A stretch of 64,000 nt of DNA from Ascoidea asiatica. Lineage: Eukaryota; Ascomycota; Saccharomycetes; Ascoideales; Ascoideaceae. Under the pieces are notes generated by a model. The model was not told the origin of the DNA and ran no database searches. It saw only the letters and a program-made list of their open reading frames with translations. How positions within the stretch are numbered: the first letter of the stretch is position 1; each line of letters opens with the position of its first letter. Positions 9,318 to 19,593 of this stretch are shown in pieces. Location: positions 1,835,934 through 1,899,933 of the forward strand of contig BCKQ01000003.1 of NCBI GenBank assembly GCA_001600695.1, read 5' to 3'. The position numbers were made by a program, and so were the translations under genes.

Positions 9318-11660
9318 TCAATTTTTCTTATTTGTTAAAATTTTCTCAAGTTTTACCTTTTTGTCATTTTCATCTTCAAAGAGAATCATAGATCCTTTAA
9401 CACCTCTTAGTGATTTACTTTCACTATTTTCAATATCATTATCTTTATTTGAATCAAGTGAATGATATTCTTCACTATTTCTTTTGTCATGCCTTTGAAG
9501 AATCGAAATGCAATTTGTAAGACATTCTATTGAATTTCCTCTTCTTACTAGATTCCCTCTTATTTGTTGCTCTTGTTCAATTGTTTCAAATAAAGCTTTG
9601 AAATTACCAGCTCCGAAACCATCATGACCTTCTCTTTGAATAATTTCTAAGAAAATAGTAGGCCTATCAGTTAATGGCTTAGTAAATATTTGCAATAAAT
9701 ACCCATCTTCGTTAAAATCAAGAAGGATTCCAAACTTTTCTAGGTCATCTAAAGATTCATTGATAATTGGATGTGGTTCTGAATCAAGTCTCTTTTTCAA
9801 ATTAACATAATATTTAGGATTGGTATCATTAAAAATTGCACCTCTCTCTAGTAATGCTTTAACAGTAGCAAGAATGTCCTTTGTAGTTAATGCAATATGT
9901 TGGACACCAAAACCAAAATCATTAAATTCATCTATTTGAGATTTATAAAGACTATTGGTAGGTTCATTGATAGGTAGTTTAACTTTATTATTTTGAGAAC
10001 TCATTACTATTGATCTCAATGAAGAAAAATCAGTACAAACTTTTTTTTCGTCAACAGACCAAAATTTTTTGAAATTAAACATATTTTCATACAAACCACA
10101 TATCTCATTCATTTCTCCATTTTTAAAATTTTGAACACAATGATCAATTCTAATCAATTTAGCATTAGGTAAAGTATCAATACCATTCAATTTATATTTC
10201 AAAAATTCATCTCCATAGGTTTCATCAAGATAACCAGGAAGAAAATTTCCTTTAAATGTATCATCTCCAATTTCAATGAATGTATGAACTAAACCCTTTT
10301 TTCTTAAAATGAGTTTAGCAATTTTAACGCTTCCTAATTTTCTATCATTAACAATACAAACTGGTAAAACAACTAAAGCATTTTTAGAAACTGCAGAAAG
10401 AAATACATCTTCAATATTTTTAACTTTCAATGCTACTTCAATAACACTATTACCATAGTCAGAAAGAATTTTGGAAGTTTTTTTAAGTTCACGTTGTTGC
10501 TCTCTTAAAACCTTTAAAGCTTTTACCATTTTATTATCCCTATTTTGTTCTGTGAAAATATAAGGATTATCTTTTTTAGCATCATCACCGATTTTATGTA
10601 AATCATAAGTTCTTAAAGGTGATGTAAATTCAATAGTTACTTCGCCATTACGAACAACATGAGAAGCAAAATCTGTTGAATCAGTTTCCAGACCCTTATA
10701 TGCAATATGAGTGAAGTTAAAAGTGTTAATGAAGTATAAAGCAGAAGCTCTACTATCGGAAGTAATCATAGTAATATGATGAAAATCTTCAATATCTGAA
10801 GTTTTGATATTTTGATTCAATTGTTTATAAATTTTAATTTCATCAACAGTATTTCTTGGATTACTGTTTTCAAAGGCTAATAGCCTAAGTTGACAATGTG
10901 GATTAATTTTATAAAATTTACTTTTACTTTGATCCTCACCATTGGAGGTACCTTGGGAGTTACCATTGGAGTTAGCATAAGAATCAGCACACCTAGTAGA
11001 GTTAGCATTAGATTTAGACTTGTTATTATATTTCTTATTAGATTTAATATGACCATTGATATTGTTATTAACGTTAGAATCTAAATTAATATTATCTTCA
11101 TTTTTGTTGCTTTTATCTTTTGAGACTATATTCTTGATAGAAAACTTATTTCTAAAAGAAGATTTAGATCTAGCAGAAGAATTCGGATTAGATGACAATG
11201 GTGGAAGAAATTGAGAAGAATTAACAGACGATGATGGTAAGTTGTATGGAGAATTAACTTCATTTTCATATGAGTCAATAGGTACTGAATCTAAAGAATC
11301 GAAATCAGCACCAATCAATCCTACCGAAGAAGTATTTTCAGCAAAAGGTTCATCAAATGGAGCGTCAAGATAATTTTCGATAATAAGAGGAGTTGATTCA
11401 GTTTGATTTTGTTCAGTTTGATTTTGTTCAGTTTGATTTTGTTCAGTTTGATTTTGTTCAGTTTGATTTTGTTCAGTTTGATTTTGTTCAGTTTGATTTT
11501 GTTCATTTTGATTTTGTTCATTTTGGAAGTTATTTTCTTGAGAAACTACTTGTTGAGTATTATTTTCAGTTTCATCTTGCAAATCTATGACATTTTGTTC
11601 TTGATTATTTTGATCTTGATTATGCTTTTTAGGAAAAAGCTTCTCTTTAAAAGTCCTCAT
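9318..11660 (-). CDS. HPD1: 4-Hydroxyphenylpyruvate dioxygenase with long N-terminal extension
   Basis: HPPD converts 4-hydroxyphenylpyruvate to homogentisate in tyrosine catabolism using non-haem Fe(II). The catalytic part covers about residues 255-720: the N-terminal VOC-fold half includes FHHITMITSDSRAS (about 294), and the metal-binding half shows DHCVQN (His about 508), QHIALTT (His about 588) and FLEIIQREG (Glu about 670). All three ligands are present. The usual enzyme is about 375-440 residues; here some 250 extra residues precede it, including eight copies of a 5-residue NQTEQ-like unit (about residues 47-87) and Ser/Asn-rich sequence, plus a polar C-terminal tail of about 60 residues. 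The start is the first ATG (MRTFKEKLFPKK). The extension has no recognisable domain. Confidence 0.9.
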   Translation of the reverse strand: MRTFKEKLFPKKHNQDQNNQEQNVIDLQDETENNTQQVVSQENNFQNEQNQNEQNQTEQNQTEQNQTEQNQTEQNQTEQNQTEQNQTESTPLIIENYLDAPFDEPFAENTSSVGLIGADFDSLDSVPIDSYENEVNSPYNLPSSSVNSSQFLPPLSSNPNSSARSKSSFRNKFSIKNIVSKDKSNKNEDNINLDSNVNNNINGHIKSNKKYNNKSKSNANSTRCADSYANSNGNSQGTSNGEDQSKSKFYKINPHCQLRLLAFENSNPRNTVDEIKIYKQLNQNIKTSDIEDFHHITMITSDSRASALYFINTFNFTHIAYKGLETDSTDFASHVVRNGEVTIEFTSPLRTYDLHKIGDDAKKDNPYIFTEQNRDNKMVKALKVLREQQRELKKTSKILSDYGNSVIEVALKVKNIEDVFLSAVSKNALVVLPVCIVNDRKLGSVKIAKLILRKKGLVHTFIEIGDDTFKGNFLPGYLDETYGDEFLKYKLNGIDTLPNAKLIRIDHCVQNFKNGEMNEICGLYENMFNFKKFWSVDEKKVCTDFSSLRSIVMSSQNNKVKLPINEPTNSLYKSQIDEFNDFGFGVQHIALTTKDILATVKALLERGAIFNDTNPKYYVNLKKRLDSEPHPIINESLDDLEKFGILLDFNEDGYLLQIFTKPLTDRPTIFLEIIQREGHDGFGAGNFKALFETIEQEQQIRGNLVRRGNSIECLTNCISILQRHDKRNSEEYHSLDSNKDNDIENSESKSLRGVKGSMILFEDENDKKVKLEKILTNKKN
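11401..11520 (-). repeat. 15-bp coding minisatellite, 8 units
   Basis: Eight tandem copies of a 15-base unit lie inside the HPPD frame. The two units nearest the start codon carry one substitution that changes Thr to Asn in the pentapeptide. Because the unit is five codons long, copy-number change would not shift the frame. The unit is free of stops in several frames on both strands, which creates spurious overlapping ORFs here. Confidence 0.95.
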
Positions 11661-12823
11661 AACGAAAAAAATAAAGAGCCCAAATTAAAGGGAAAAATTA
11701 AAAAACAGAAATTGAGATAGAATTAAAAAGATTGAAATTTAACAAATTAAAATATGAAATATTAAAATAAAAGATTGAAAAAGAATTTGATTGAACTAGT
11801 AATAAAGGTAAGAAATGTGATTGCACAAATACTACCTACTTTTTTTTTTTTTTTTTTTTTGATGCTTTGATTTTTTGATTTTTCGATTTTTCGATTTTTC
11901 GATTTTTTGATTTTTTGATTTTTTTTGAATTTTTTGAATTTTTATTTAAAAATTTATAGTTAGCAAGTTTAAAGTAATTGAAATTATTTTAAAAGCAAAT
12001 TATACAAATTTTTATTGAAATTTTCGGGGACTTCAAAAAAAGGAGAATAAAGAGGAAAAGAAAAATAAAGAAAATAATTAAACCTTTTATATTTTGAACC
12101 ATCATAGTTCACTGAAAGCAAAACTATTAATTCCGGGAATGTTTCTTAATTGCATTCTAAAAGAAAAGGTAGTTTGTGCATTGAAAAGTTCCTTTTGTGA
12201 CTCAAAAGCTGTAGAAAAACCAACCTCGTGCCCTTTACTAGACCAGTAACGACAAATAGCTTTGAAAGACAACAGTTGGACACCCAGAAAGAAATTATAT
12301 GCTTGGAGAATATAAACACAAACCAGGCGCCGAAAATAAGTTCAAACAGGAAGATTAGTAGATAAGAGAGTAAACAAATCCATTTGTAATAATAGCTGAC
12401 ACAGACAAAATTAGAACCTGAATTCTAATAGAACCAAAACTTTTGCGTGGTATTTACAGACATCTTTTATATGAATTCTATATTTGATATTTGAATACAG
12501 GAGACAAGACAATATACAATATTACTTAGTTTAGCAACGTTATCTATTGTTAAATATAAATACTGTATAAAGGTTGTTCATTTATACACCTTTGATATTA
12601 ATTCCTGATTGGGATTACTATTATTATATCTTAGGAGCAATAGGCTAAAATCACGTGCCTGGTTATTTAGAAAGCATAACTTTAGCTGGGTTAACTTTAG
12701 ATCTCACCTTACTAATGAACATAAGAAATTACTATTACTATTGAATTTAATAATTATTTAATATTGAGTAATAAATGTATGTATTTTAAAGAGTCGGATC
12801 ATAATTATAAATAAATAAAAATT
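11661..12823. other. Intergenic region upstream of HPPD with T-tract and GATTTTTC repeat
   Basis: This region holds the HPPD promoter and the 3' side of nothing else, since the next gene upstream is transcribed the same way. A 21-base T run at 11840-11860 is followed by about eight copies of an 8-base GATTTTTC/T unit at 11869-11930. A TGACTCA (Gcn4/AP-1-like) site is at 12198-12204 and a CACGTG at 12652-12657. The DNA from about 12180 to 12330 is less AT-rich. No RNA gene was recognised. Confidence 0.5.
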
Positions 12824-14143
12824 TTATAGTTTAATAACTTTTTTGTTAGATTTTTCAACTTGATGCCACCTTTCAGCTAATCTACCAAAAAGTTTAACAG
12901 ATTTTGGTTCATCTCCTTTAACATTATTAAGATCCTTTTTACCAAATAATCTTGGCTTTTCTTCATCCCATTGTTTAAATTCAATAACTTCCCATTCTTT
13001 TGGTTTTCTATAACCTAAAGATTTAAGTTTTCTAGAATTCAAATGATCAGGATCAATTATTGAAGTCATTTTACAATTACAGAAATAAATTAATGACATT
13101 CTTTTATATTTAGCTTGATCATCAAGTGATCCAACAACTCTATGAATTGCAGATTTGAAATATCCTCCGGTTAAAAATTCCATAGCATCACCAACATTAA
13201 CACATAATGCATCTTTTAATGGTTCAGCATATTTCCATTCACCTGTAAAATAATCTCTTATTTGTAAAGCATATATTTCTGCAAAACCTTTTATGAATGT
13301 AAAACCATCACCATCAGAATGACCATTTAATTGGGTATTACCAGTAGATTTATATTCTTCTTTTGATAAACCATGATAAAGCATAAATCTACCAAATCCT
13401 CCTCCTGAATTATCTAAATCGTTTTTTATCACATTAAAATGGTTTTCCCATAAATATCCTTCAGGTAATTCTAAAATTATATCACATAAATTTAATAATC
13501 TTCTTAACACATTAAAATGTAAATAACGATAATAATTTGCAACTTCTGGTAAATGAGCTTTAGCAATTAAGGGATAAATCTTATTTTTAAAATCAAATAA
13601 ATAATCATCATGTAGTAAATCTCTAAAATTATAAAATTCAATATTATCTTTAACGTTTTTTTTAACAGTCCAATAACCTTTTGGTTTAAAACCAAAGCCT
13701 CTTTCAGCTCCAAGAGATATACTACGATCTTCTAAATCTGATCTTAAAGCTCCTGATTTATATTTTAATTTATCTTCCTGAGGTAATTCTAATATAGCTT
13801 GAGCGATTGAAGCAAGATTTTCATATTCTTCCTCAGTTACACCAAAATTTATAATATTAACAAATCCAATAGTTGATAATGACTCTTCTAAAATTTTTGC
13901 TAATTCTCTTCTAGATTCAAACCCTTCAGGACCGTCAATATATTTTGAAAAATCAACAACAGACAATTTAAGTATATTTTTTGGTTTATTTGCTGTTGGT
14001 TTTGCTTTTTCAAAACTTCTAAAATTATGTTGAAGATCAATCTTTTTCACATTTAAGTCTGGAATAAATTCATCTTTCAATGTTTTCAGATCAAGTTGAG
14101 CTAAAGTTAAATCTTTAAAATTTTCTGTATCTATTATTGGCAT
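12824..14143 (-). CDS. 2-Oxoglutarate/Fe(II)-dependent oxygenase, isopenicillin-N-synthase-like
   Basis: The protein is a cupin-fold non-haem Fe(II) oxygenase of the isopenicillin N synthase-like superfamily. Iron ligands are in GHSDGDG (His and Asp at about residue 275) and AIHRVV (His about 334). The 2-oxoglutarate-binding Arg-x-Ser is in KRMSLIYF (about 346). The N-terminal DIOX_N-like region is visible at residues 60-150 (VVDFSKYIDGPEGFESRRELAKILEESLSTIGFVNI). At 439 residues it is longer than plant or bacterial members (about 330-350), with an 80-residue N-terminal and a basic C-terminal addition. The substrate is unknown. It is transcribed in the same direction as the HPPD gene 1.16 kb away; a functional link is possible but unsupported. 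Confidence 0.85.
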   Translation of the reverse strand: MPIIDTENFKDLTLAQLDLKTLKDEFIPDLNVKKIDLQHNFRSFEKAKPTANKPKNILKLSVVDFSKYIDGPEGFESRRELAKILEESLSTIGFVNIINFGVTEEEYENLASIAQAILELPQEDKLKYKSGALRSDLEDRSISLGAERGFGFKPKGYWTVKKNVKDNIEFYNFRDLLHDDYLFDFKNKIYPLIAKAHLPEVANYYRYLHFNVLRRLLNLCDIILELPEGYLWENHFNVIKNDLDNSGGGFGRFMLYHGLSKEEYKSTGNTQLNGHSDGDGFTFIKGFAEIYALQIRDYFTGEWKYAEPLKDALCVNVGDAMEFLTGGYFKSAIHRVVGSLDDQAKYKRMSLIYFCNCKMTSIIDPDHLNSRKLKSLGYRKPKEWEVIEFKQWDEEKPRLFGKKDLNNVKGDEPKSVKLFGRLAERWHQVEKSNKKVIKL

Positions 14144-15222
14144 TTTCTTTATTTTTTATTCTTTATTATTCCTCTAAAAAAATTTCTAAAATTAATTCTT
14201 TGTAAACTATTTCTTATATGTTATAGCTTTTGAACTGATACTTTTTTGTTAATCGATGTGATTAAAGTCAAGAAATTCATCTTTATATATTATTGATTCA
14301 TTTTCTTTGCAGCTTACTAATTTTCAAAATCTGTCCATTTTGCCTTCTCCAAAGCTGTTGTTAAATCATTAATATCTATGGTATGATAATAATCAACCAT
14401 CCTCTATTTGCCATATTTCTAAGATTTTTCTAATGATTTTTCATAAAAGTGTGGTTACTGAGAAATAAAAAACTTCGACCACTGTTTTTTGCCTCTCTTT
14501 TAAGCATTTTTCAAAACGTTCATCTCGCCATTTCACAATTTTCAACCATGAATGAAAGTGTGGCAAGGAATATGCCGAAGTTTACACACATTTCTGGGAA
14601 ACATTTTGCGCAATTGTCAATAATTACTGGAATATTGTCATACCTGGCGTGATATCAGAAAAACATTCACCCCACCAGCCACAATAATGTAAACTCAAAC
14701 CTCTATAACCGGCACATAATTTACATAGCTAAGCAGCCGAGCCCCGGCTTTTATCTCACGTGCTCTAAGCTGAGCTGTTTTGAAGTTTCTAAGTTTTAAA
14801 GGGTCCAGCTGATATGTTTGTAACTTTTGCGATACCAAATTTTCCATAATCCATAGACAACACTGTAATGTTATATTGTAAGTTGGAAGAATGAATGCTG
14901 CTCTCACTTTTTTATAAAGCTGAACTATATATGGGATTGATAAAAAAGAAGAGATGCACTTAATAATAAAAAGTAAATGTCAAAGAAAAAAGTAACAAAA
15001 AAATGAAATTTGAAAATATAAACAAAAATGTAAATCAAAATAAAAGTAAAAATCCAAATAAAAACAAACTGAAATAAAGAAAACAAAAAGAAAAGTGAAA
15101 TTTCGAAATAAAATTTGAAATAAAAATCTGAAAAGCAAAATGAAAAAATTCACTAATGTTAGATATTTGAACAAAATTCCGTTTTAGTTTTTGGTATATT
15201 TAAATGATATAATTTGTATGGA
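14144..15222. other. Intergenic region with CACGTG
   Basis: This lies between the end of the Ark-family kinase gene and the start of the oxygenase gene, both on the minus strand. A GC-richer patch at about 14690-14790 contains CACGTG at 14757-14762. From 14980 to 15180 the plus strand is an A-rich, purine-biased tract. ORFs of 64-70 codons here start at non-ATG codons or are low complexity and are not credible genes. Confidence 0.45.
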
Positions 15223-18200
15223 TCAAAAACCTCCAAGGAAAGATCTGACTTTTTCTCTCCTACTACTCTTACGGTTTACATGCATCAAACGTTTACTATG
15301 TTTACCCAATTTCGAATTAGTACCATTTAGGTCCAAAATTTCATCTGAGTCAACACTATCAACTTTAGAAGAAGTTTGGATTGGATTTATTGGGGGGTTA
15401 TGAGTAATTGTTGTATTGGAGTACTCTTCCCCTAATTTATCACTTTTCACAGATAGATTTCTAGTATAATTAGTTTCCTCGATATTATCGTTATTATAGA
15501 CATCATTAACTTTCTTATTGTTATAAATATTTATATGATTATCAATAATATCACTGATAATATTATTGTCACTATCATCATTATTGTTCATATTATTATT
15601 GATATCATTATTGATGTTAGTATTAGTATTATGAATATTCTTATTATGATTAGATTTTGTTATATCCGAATCACTAAGGTCTATATCAAGATCACTAGTA
15701 ATAATGCTTTCATCATCTGAAACAATAGCAGATGACTCATCAGGAACGAATTTTATAGCTCTAATCCTTGAAGAACTTGAATTGTCAGACTTATTCTTAT
15801 TCAATATATAAGATCTTGTTCTATTATGTGAATGGTGATGACCTGTACTAGCACTTCTATTTCCTCCTGCAATTGATCCGGCTCCAAATAATGATTTGGT
15901 TTTCAATGCTCTAAGCGATTTACTTCTTTCTGCTAATCTTTTACTTTCTTTTGATTTATCGTTTTCCAAATTTCCATATTCATCATAATCATCATAATCA
16001 TCCGAAAAATTCATAACTTGTTCTGGTTGATTTAAAAGATCAATCAAATTTTTAGAAGAATTTAATTCTTTATATTTTTGAGATGTAAGTTTTTCTTCTT
16101 CACTGGCCTTATTCACTGCATCGATTAAAGAACTTATCGAAACACTAGAACCATCTTCGCTCTCATTATTAAATGTTTCAATAGCCTTTTTGACATTTGT
16201 CTGTAATGCTTCAACATTATCTGAATGTTTATCGGAAACAGGCTTTGAAGTGGAATTCGAATTCACGGTTCTAGGCAAAATATCAAAATTAGACATTGAT
16301 TCCTTTTTTTCAGGTTGAATAATTGGATAATTAAAACTCTCTTTTTTATTTGGCTTTAATAAATTATCATTTTTTCCTACACTTGTTCTATAATTTTGAT
16401 CTGAAAAGTCTAATAAATTAGGATCTGCTTTAGTGAAAACTGTTGGCTTTTTATTATTAACAAATTCTGAATTAATCTGTAATGCTTTTGGAACAGAGGA
16501 TGTTTTATCGAAATCAATCAAAGAGCCTAAATTTGATGGGTTTGGCTTTTGATAATTAATACTAGACAATGTTTCTTTATTATTTTTATTAATATTCATA
16601 TTATTTATATCGTTTGATAAATCTAATAATAGATCATCTTCATTCTTTTTATTTTCACTGTGATTATTTTGAGAATCAAATGCACTCATCTGAGAATCAG
16701 TTATTATTGGTCTACCAAAATCAATTAATGTAGTATCTGTTGCACTTTCCGATGAAGTAGGATAATAGTTTTGTGAAGAGGCGACAGGATCTTGTCTAAA
16801 TTGTGCCCATGGATTTTTTGCATGACAATTGGAAGAAGAGGTTGGATTTTTAGCCAAAATATTTGATTTTATTCCAGGAGCTTTATCCAAAACATTAATA
16901 ATATCAGATTTGGGTACGTCGTTTGATACATTGAATTTCCCACCAGTATAACTTTGACCTTTATTTTGATCATTTGATTGATCAATAAAATTTGAATCTT
17001 TATTCGATGTTGCTATCTCAAGTGGTGGAGTATTTTTCATAGTGATTAAATCATCATTAACTGGAAAAGGGTTTCTATTTTTTCTCCTAGGTTCATTATT
17101 AGGCAATTTTGAAACAAATTCGCTATCATCAGTACGTAGATCGGGTATATTGTAAACAAAATTGGAGTTTGTGGTATTAGTGCTTTTTCCTGTCAAATTA
17201 GTTCCAGGTATATGACTAGGACTCGATTTTGCTGTTAAATTCGAAGAAAATTGATCATTTTGAGATTGGAATTCTGTTCTAGTAAGAAATTTTTTCATAA
17301 ATGATTCATAATCAGAGTCATCGTCCTCAGCAGATGTTGAGGGAAAATTGTTTCCCATATTAACTTTTGTCTGTTGATTGTTTGCCAACTCAAAAGGAAA
17401 TGGATTTGATTCAATGTAAGAATTTGGTCTAGATGGATTTGTAACAACTCTAGAAAGGGCTGAGTTTGTACTATACACGGAAAGAGAAGACTTATTCTTA
17501 AAAGATGGAGGCATCATTAAATTTTCAGATTTTGTGTTTAAATTAGCTTGAGGAGACACTAAATTATTAGATAAATATTGTTGAGAAGGTGGAGAAGATA
17601 ACGTTGCAATATTTTGAAGATTATTTTGATTATAAGAAGAAATGTCAGAATTTTTTGTTTGTTCATGTTGTTGCTGATTAGAAGGATATTTAGCAGATTT
17701 TGAAGATTTTCTAGAAGTTGTTCTTTGTAAAGGATTGATGCTTGAAGAAACAGAAGGTAAAAAACCAAAAGAATTTTCATAATCTGGATTCAATATTTGA
17801 TTATTATGGAAAGAAGATTGACTTTTTGGTCTAATAATATTATTACCATTGCTAATTTTAGAACTGTTGGAATTAGAATTTATATTAGAATTAGGATTAG
17901 AATTAGAATTAGGATTAGAATAAGAAGAATCTATACGATGATTATCAAAAATTGGGTCAGGAGTTTTAGTTTTAGGTAATTGAATATTTGGATCTGGAAA
18001 AGATTGAGAAAATTCTTCCAAAGAAGGATATTTAAATTCAGTATCATCATTCAATAAATCAAAATCTGTAAGAGCATCTAAATTATTATTATTATTGTTA
18101 TTATTATTATTATTTAATAAATCATCAGGAGTTTGTTGATTTTGATTTTGATTTAAATCATCAAAATTATATTGATCTTGATCATAATTAGATGGAATTG

Positions 18201-19593
18201 AAGGAACTTTTGCTTTAGTTGGAGTTTGATATTGAAATTGAGAACTTAAAGAAGTTGAGGATTTTGAAGATTTAGAAGAAATTTCAGTTTTTCTACTTGT
18301 AGTACTATGCCTATCAGATAAATTTGGATCAGTATAATTATTTACAGATGAATATTGATGTTGATTTTGGATAGGATTTATATTAGAATAAGTTTGAGAA
18401 TAATCATTATAATTCAAAGGAACTTGTTGAGGAATTTGATGAGGCATTTGTTGTGGAATCTGTGGAGGCATTTGTTGAGGCAATTGTTGAAATTGTAAAG
18501 CTTGTTGCTGTTGCTGCTGCAATTGCTGTTGTTGTGACATATATGCAAGTTGTTGAAACTGTTGCTGTTGCTGTTGATGTTGATAATACTGTTGTTGCTG
18601 TTGTTGTTGCTGCTGCTGTTGTTGCTGTTGTTGATTTTGAAGATCGAAATTATAAGGACCTAATTGATATTTATCCTTTATTGGAATTGGACAATTTAAA
18701 ATTGAACAAACTTCATGGACTACCTGAAATATATTTGGTCTTAAATTTGGATCAACTTTTAACATTATTGATATTAATCTTTTTATACGAGAAGAATAAA
18801 TTGGTCTTGATGGAAAATTATAATGAGATTGTAAAATAGCCATATCACCTTGAGATTGATTTTCAAAAGGAGTTATATAATAACATAATTTATAAAGAAA
18901 TATACCTAAAGCCCAAATATCTGATTTTTCATTAATTGGAAAATTTGAATATAAATTTATCATTTCTGGACTTCTATATTGTGGAGTTGTCTGATGTAAA
19001 ATATCATTTTTAATAAAATTAAATTCAATATCATTTTTTGGAGGATTTAAAATTTTTGAAGAAGAACCAAAATCAGCTAATTTAAATATATTATTTTTAT
19101 TAATTAAAACATTTTCAATTTTTATATCTCTATGAATTATTGGAGGAGATAAATAATGCATATTTGATAAAGCTAAAGAAATATCATACATTATATTTAA
19201 AATTTCTAATTGATTTAATTTTGATTTTAATTTTAAATTCATATAATCTAATAAAGAATTTTTTGAACAAAATTCCATTAAAACTAAAACTTGATAATTA
19301 TTTGAATTATTATTTAATTTTGAAGCATGAGAATCAATATATTGAACAATATTTTTTGAGTTAATTAATTTTTTCATAATATTAACTTCATTTCTTAATT
19401 GATCTAAACCTTTTTTATCTTTAACAATAACTCTTTTAAGACAAGCAATATTTGAATTATTTTCAATTGGTTTAATTTTAACTCTATAAATATGAGCATA
19501 ACCACCTTCAGATATATATTTATCAATTAAAACTTTATGTTTACCAACATCTAATTTAGTACCTGGAGGTAGTTTTGCTAATTGATTATTCAT
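15223..19593 (-). CDS. Ark/Prk-family Ser/Thr kinase (Akl1/Prk1/Ark1 type)
   Basis: Kinases of this NAK/Ark family phosphorylate endocytic coat and actin-patch proteins such as Pan1 to control clathrin-mediated endocytosis. The kinase domain occupies about residues 15-300: glycine-loop SEGGYAHIYRV, catalytic Lys in ACLKRV, HRDIKIENVLI (catalytic loop) and DFGSSSK. The activation segment ends at TTPQYRSPEM. A Gln-rich block at about 320-390 is encoded by mixed CAG/CAA codons, followed by Asn-rich stretches. The 1100-residue tail contains NPF motifs (NPFPFELA, NPFPVND), which bind EH domains, and several acidic LIDF/LLDF motifs (TLIDFG, SLIDFD, NLLDFSD) typical of endocytic adaptors. The basic C terminus ends SSRREKVRSFLGGF. 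At 1456 residues it exceeds S. cerevisiae Akl1 (about 1100). The exact paralogue is unresolved. Confidence 0.88.
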   Translation of the reverse strand: MNNQLAKLPPGTKLDVGKHKVLIDKYISEGGYAHIYRVKIKPIENNSNIACLKRVIVKDKKGLDQLRNEVNIMKKLINSKNIVQYIDSHASKLNNNSNNYQVLVLMEFCSKNSLLDYMNLKLKSKLNQLEILNIMYDISLALSNMHYLSPPIIHRDIKIENVLINKNNIFKLADFGSSSKILNPPKNDIEFNFIKNDILHQTTPQYRSPEMINLYSNFPINEKSDIWALGIFLYKLCYYITPFENQSQGDMAILQSHYNFPSRPIYSSRIKRLISIMLKVDPNLRPNIFQVVHEVCSILNCPIPIKDKYQLGPYNFDLQNQQQQQQQQQQQQQQQYYQHQQQQQQFQQLAYMSQQQQLQQQQQQALQFQQLPQQMPPQIPQQMPHQIPQQVPLNYNDYSQTYSNINPIQNQHQYSSVNNYTDPNLSDRHSTTSRKTEISSKSSKSSTSLSSQFQYQTPTKAKVPSIPSNYDQDQYNFDDLNQNQNQQTPDDLLNNNNNNNNNNNLDALTDFDLLNDDTEFKYPSLEEFSQSFPDPNIQLPKTKTPDPIFDNHRIDSSYSNPNSNSNPNSNINSNSNSSKISNGNNIIRPKSQSSFHNNQILNPDYENSFGFLPSVSSSINPLQRTTSRKSSKSAKYPSNQQQHEQTKNSDISSYNQNNLQNIATLSSPPSQQYLSNNLVSPQANLNTKSENLMMPPSFKNKSSLSVYSTNSALSRVVTNPSRPNSYIESNPFPFELANNQQTKVNMGNNFPSTSAEDDDSDYESFMKKFLTRTEFQSQNDQFSSNLTAKSSPSHIPGTNLTGKSTNTTNSNFVYNIPDLRTDDSEFVSKLPNNEPRRKNRNPFPVNDDLITMKNTPPLEIATSNKDSNFIDQSNDQNKGQSYTGGKFNVSNDVPKSDIINVLDKAPGIKSNILAKNPTSSSNCHAKNPWAQFRQDPVASSQNYYPTSSESATDTTLIDFGRPIITDSQMSAFDSQNNHSENKKNEDDLLLDLSNDINNMNINKNNKETLSSINYQKPNPSNLGSLIDFDKTSSVPKALQINSEFVNNKKPTVFTKADPNLLDFSDQNYRTSVGKNDNLLKPNKKESFNYPIIQPEKKESMSNFDILPRTVNSNSTSKPVSDKHSDNVEALQTNVKKAIETFNNESEDGSSVSISSLIDAVNKASEEEKLTSQKYKELNSSKNLIDLLNQPEQVMNFSDDYDDYDEYGNLENDKSKESKRLAERSKSLRALKTKSLFGAGSIAGGNRSASTGHHHSHNRTRSYILNKNKSDNSSSSRIRAIKFVPDESSAIVSDDESIITSDLDIDLSDSDITKSNHNKNIHNTNTNINNDINNNMNNNDDSDNNIISDIIDNHINIYNNKKVNDVYNNDNIEETNYTRNLSVKSDKLGEEYSNTTITHNPPINPIQTSSKVDSVDSDEILDLNGTNSKLGKHSKRLMHVNRKSSRREKVRSFLGGF

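Noticed and set aside
11321..11720. Overlapping frames on both strands through the HPPD minisatellite
   Set aside because: The 15-base unit lacks stops in several frames, so these are shadows of the repeat.
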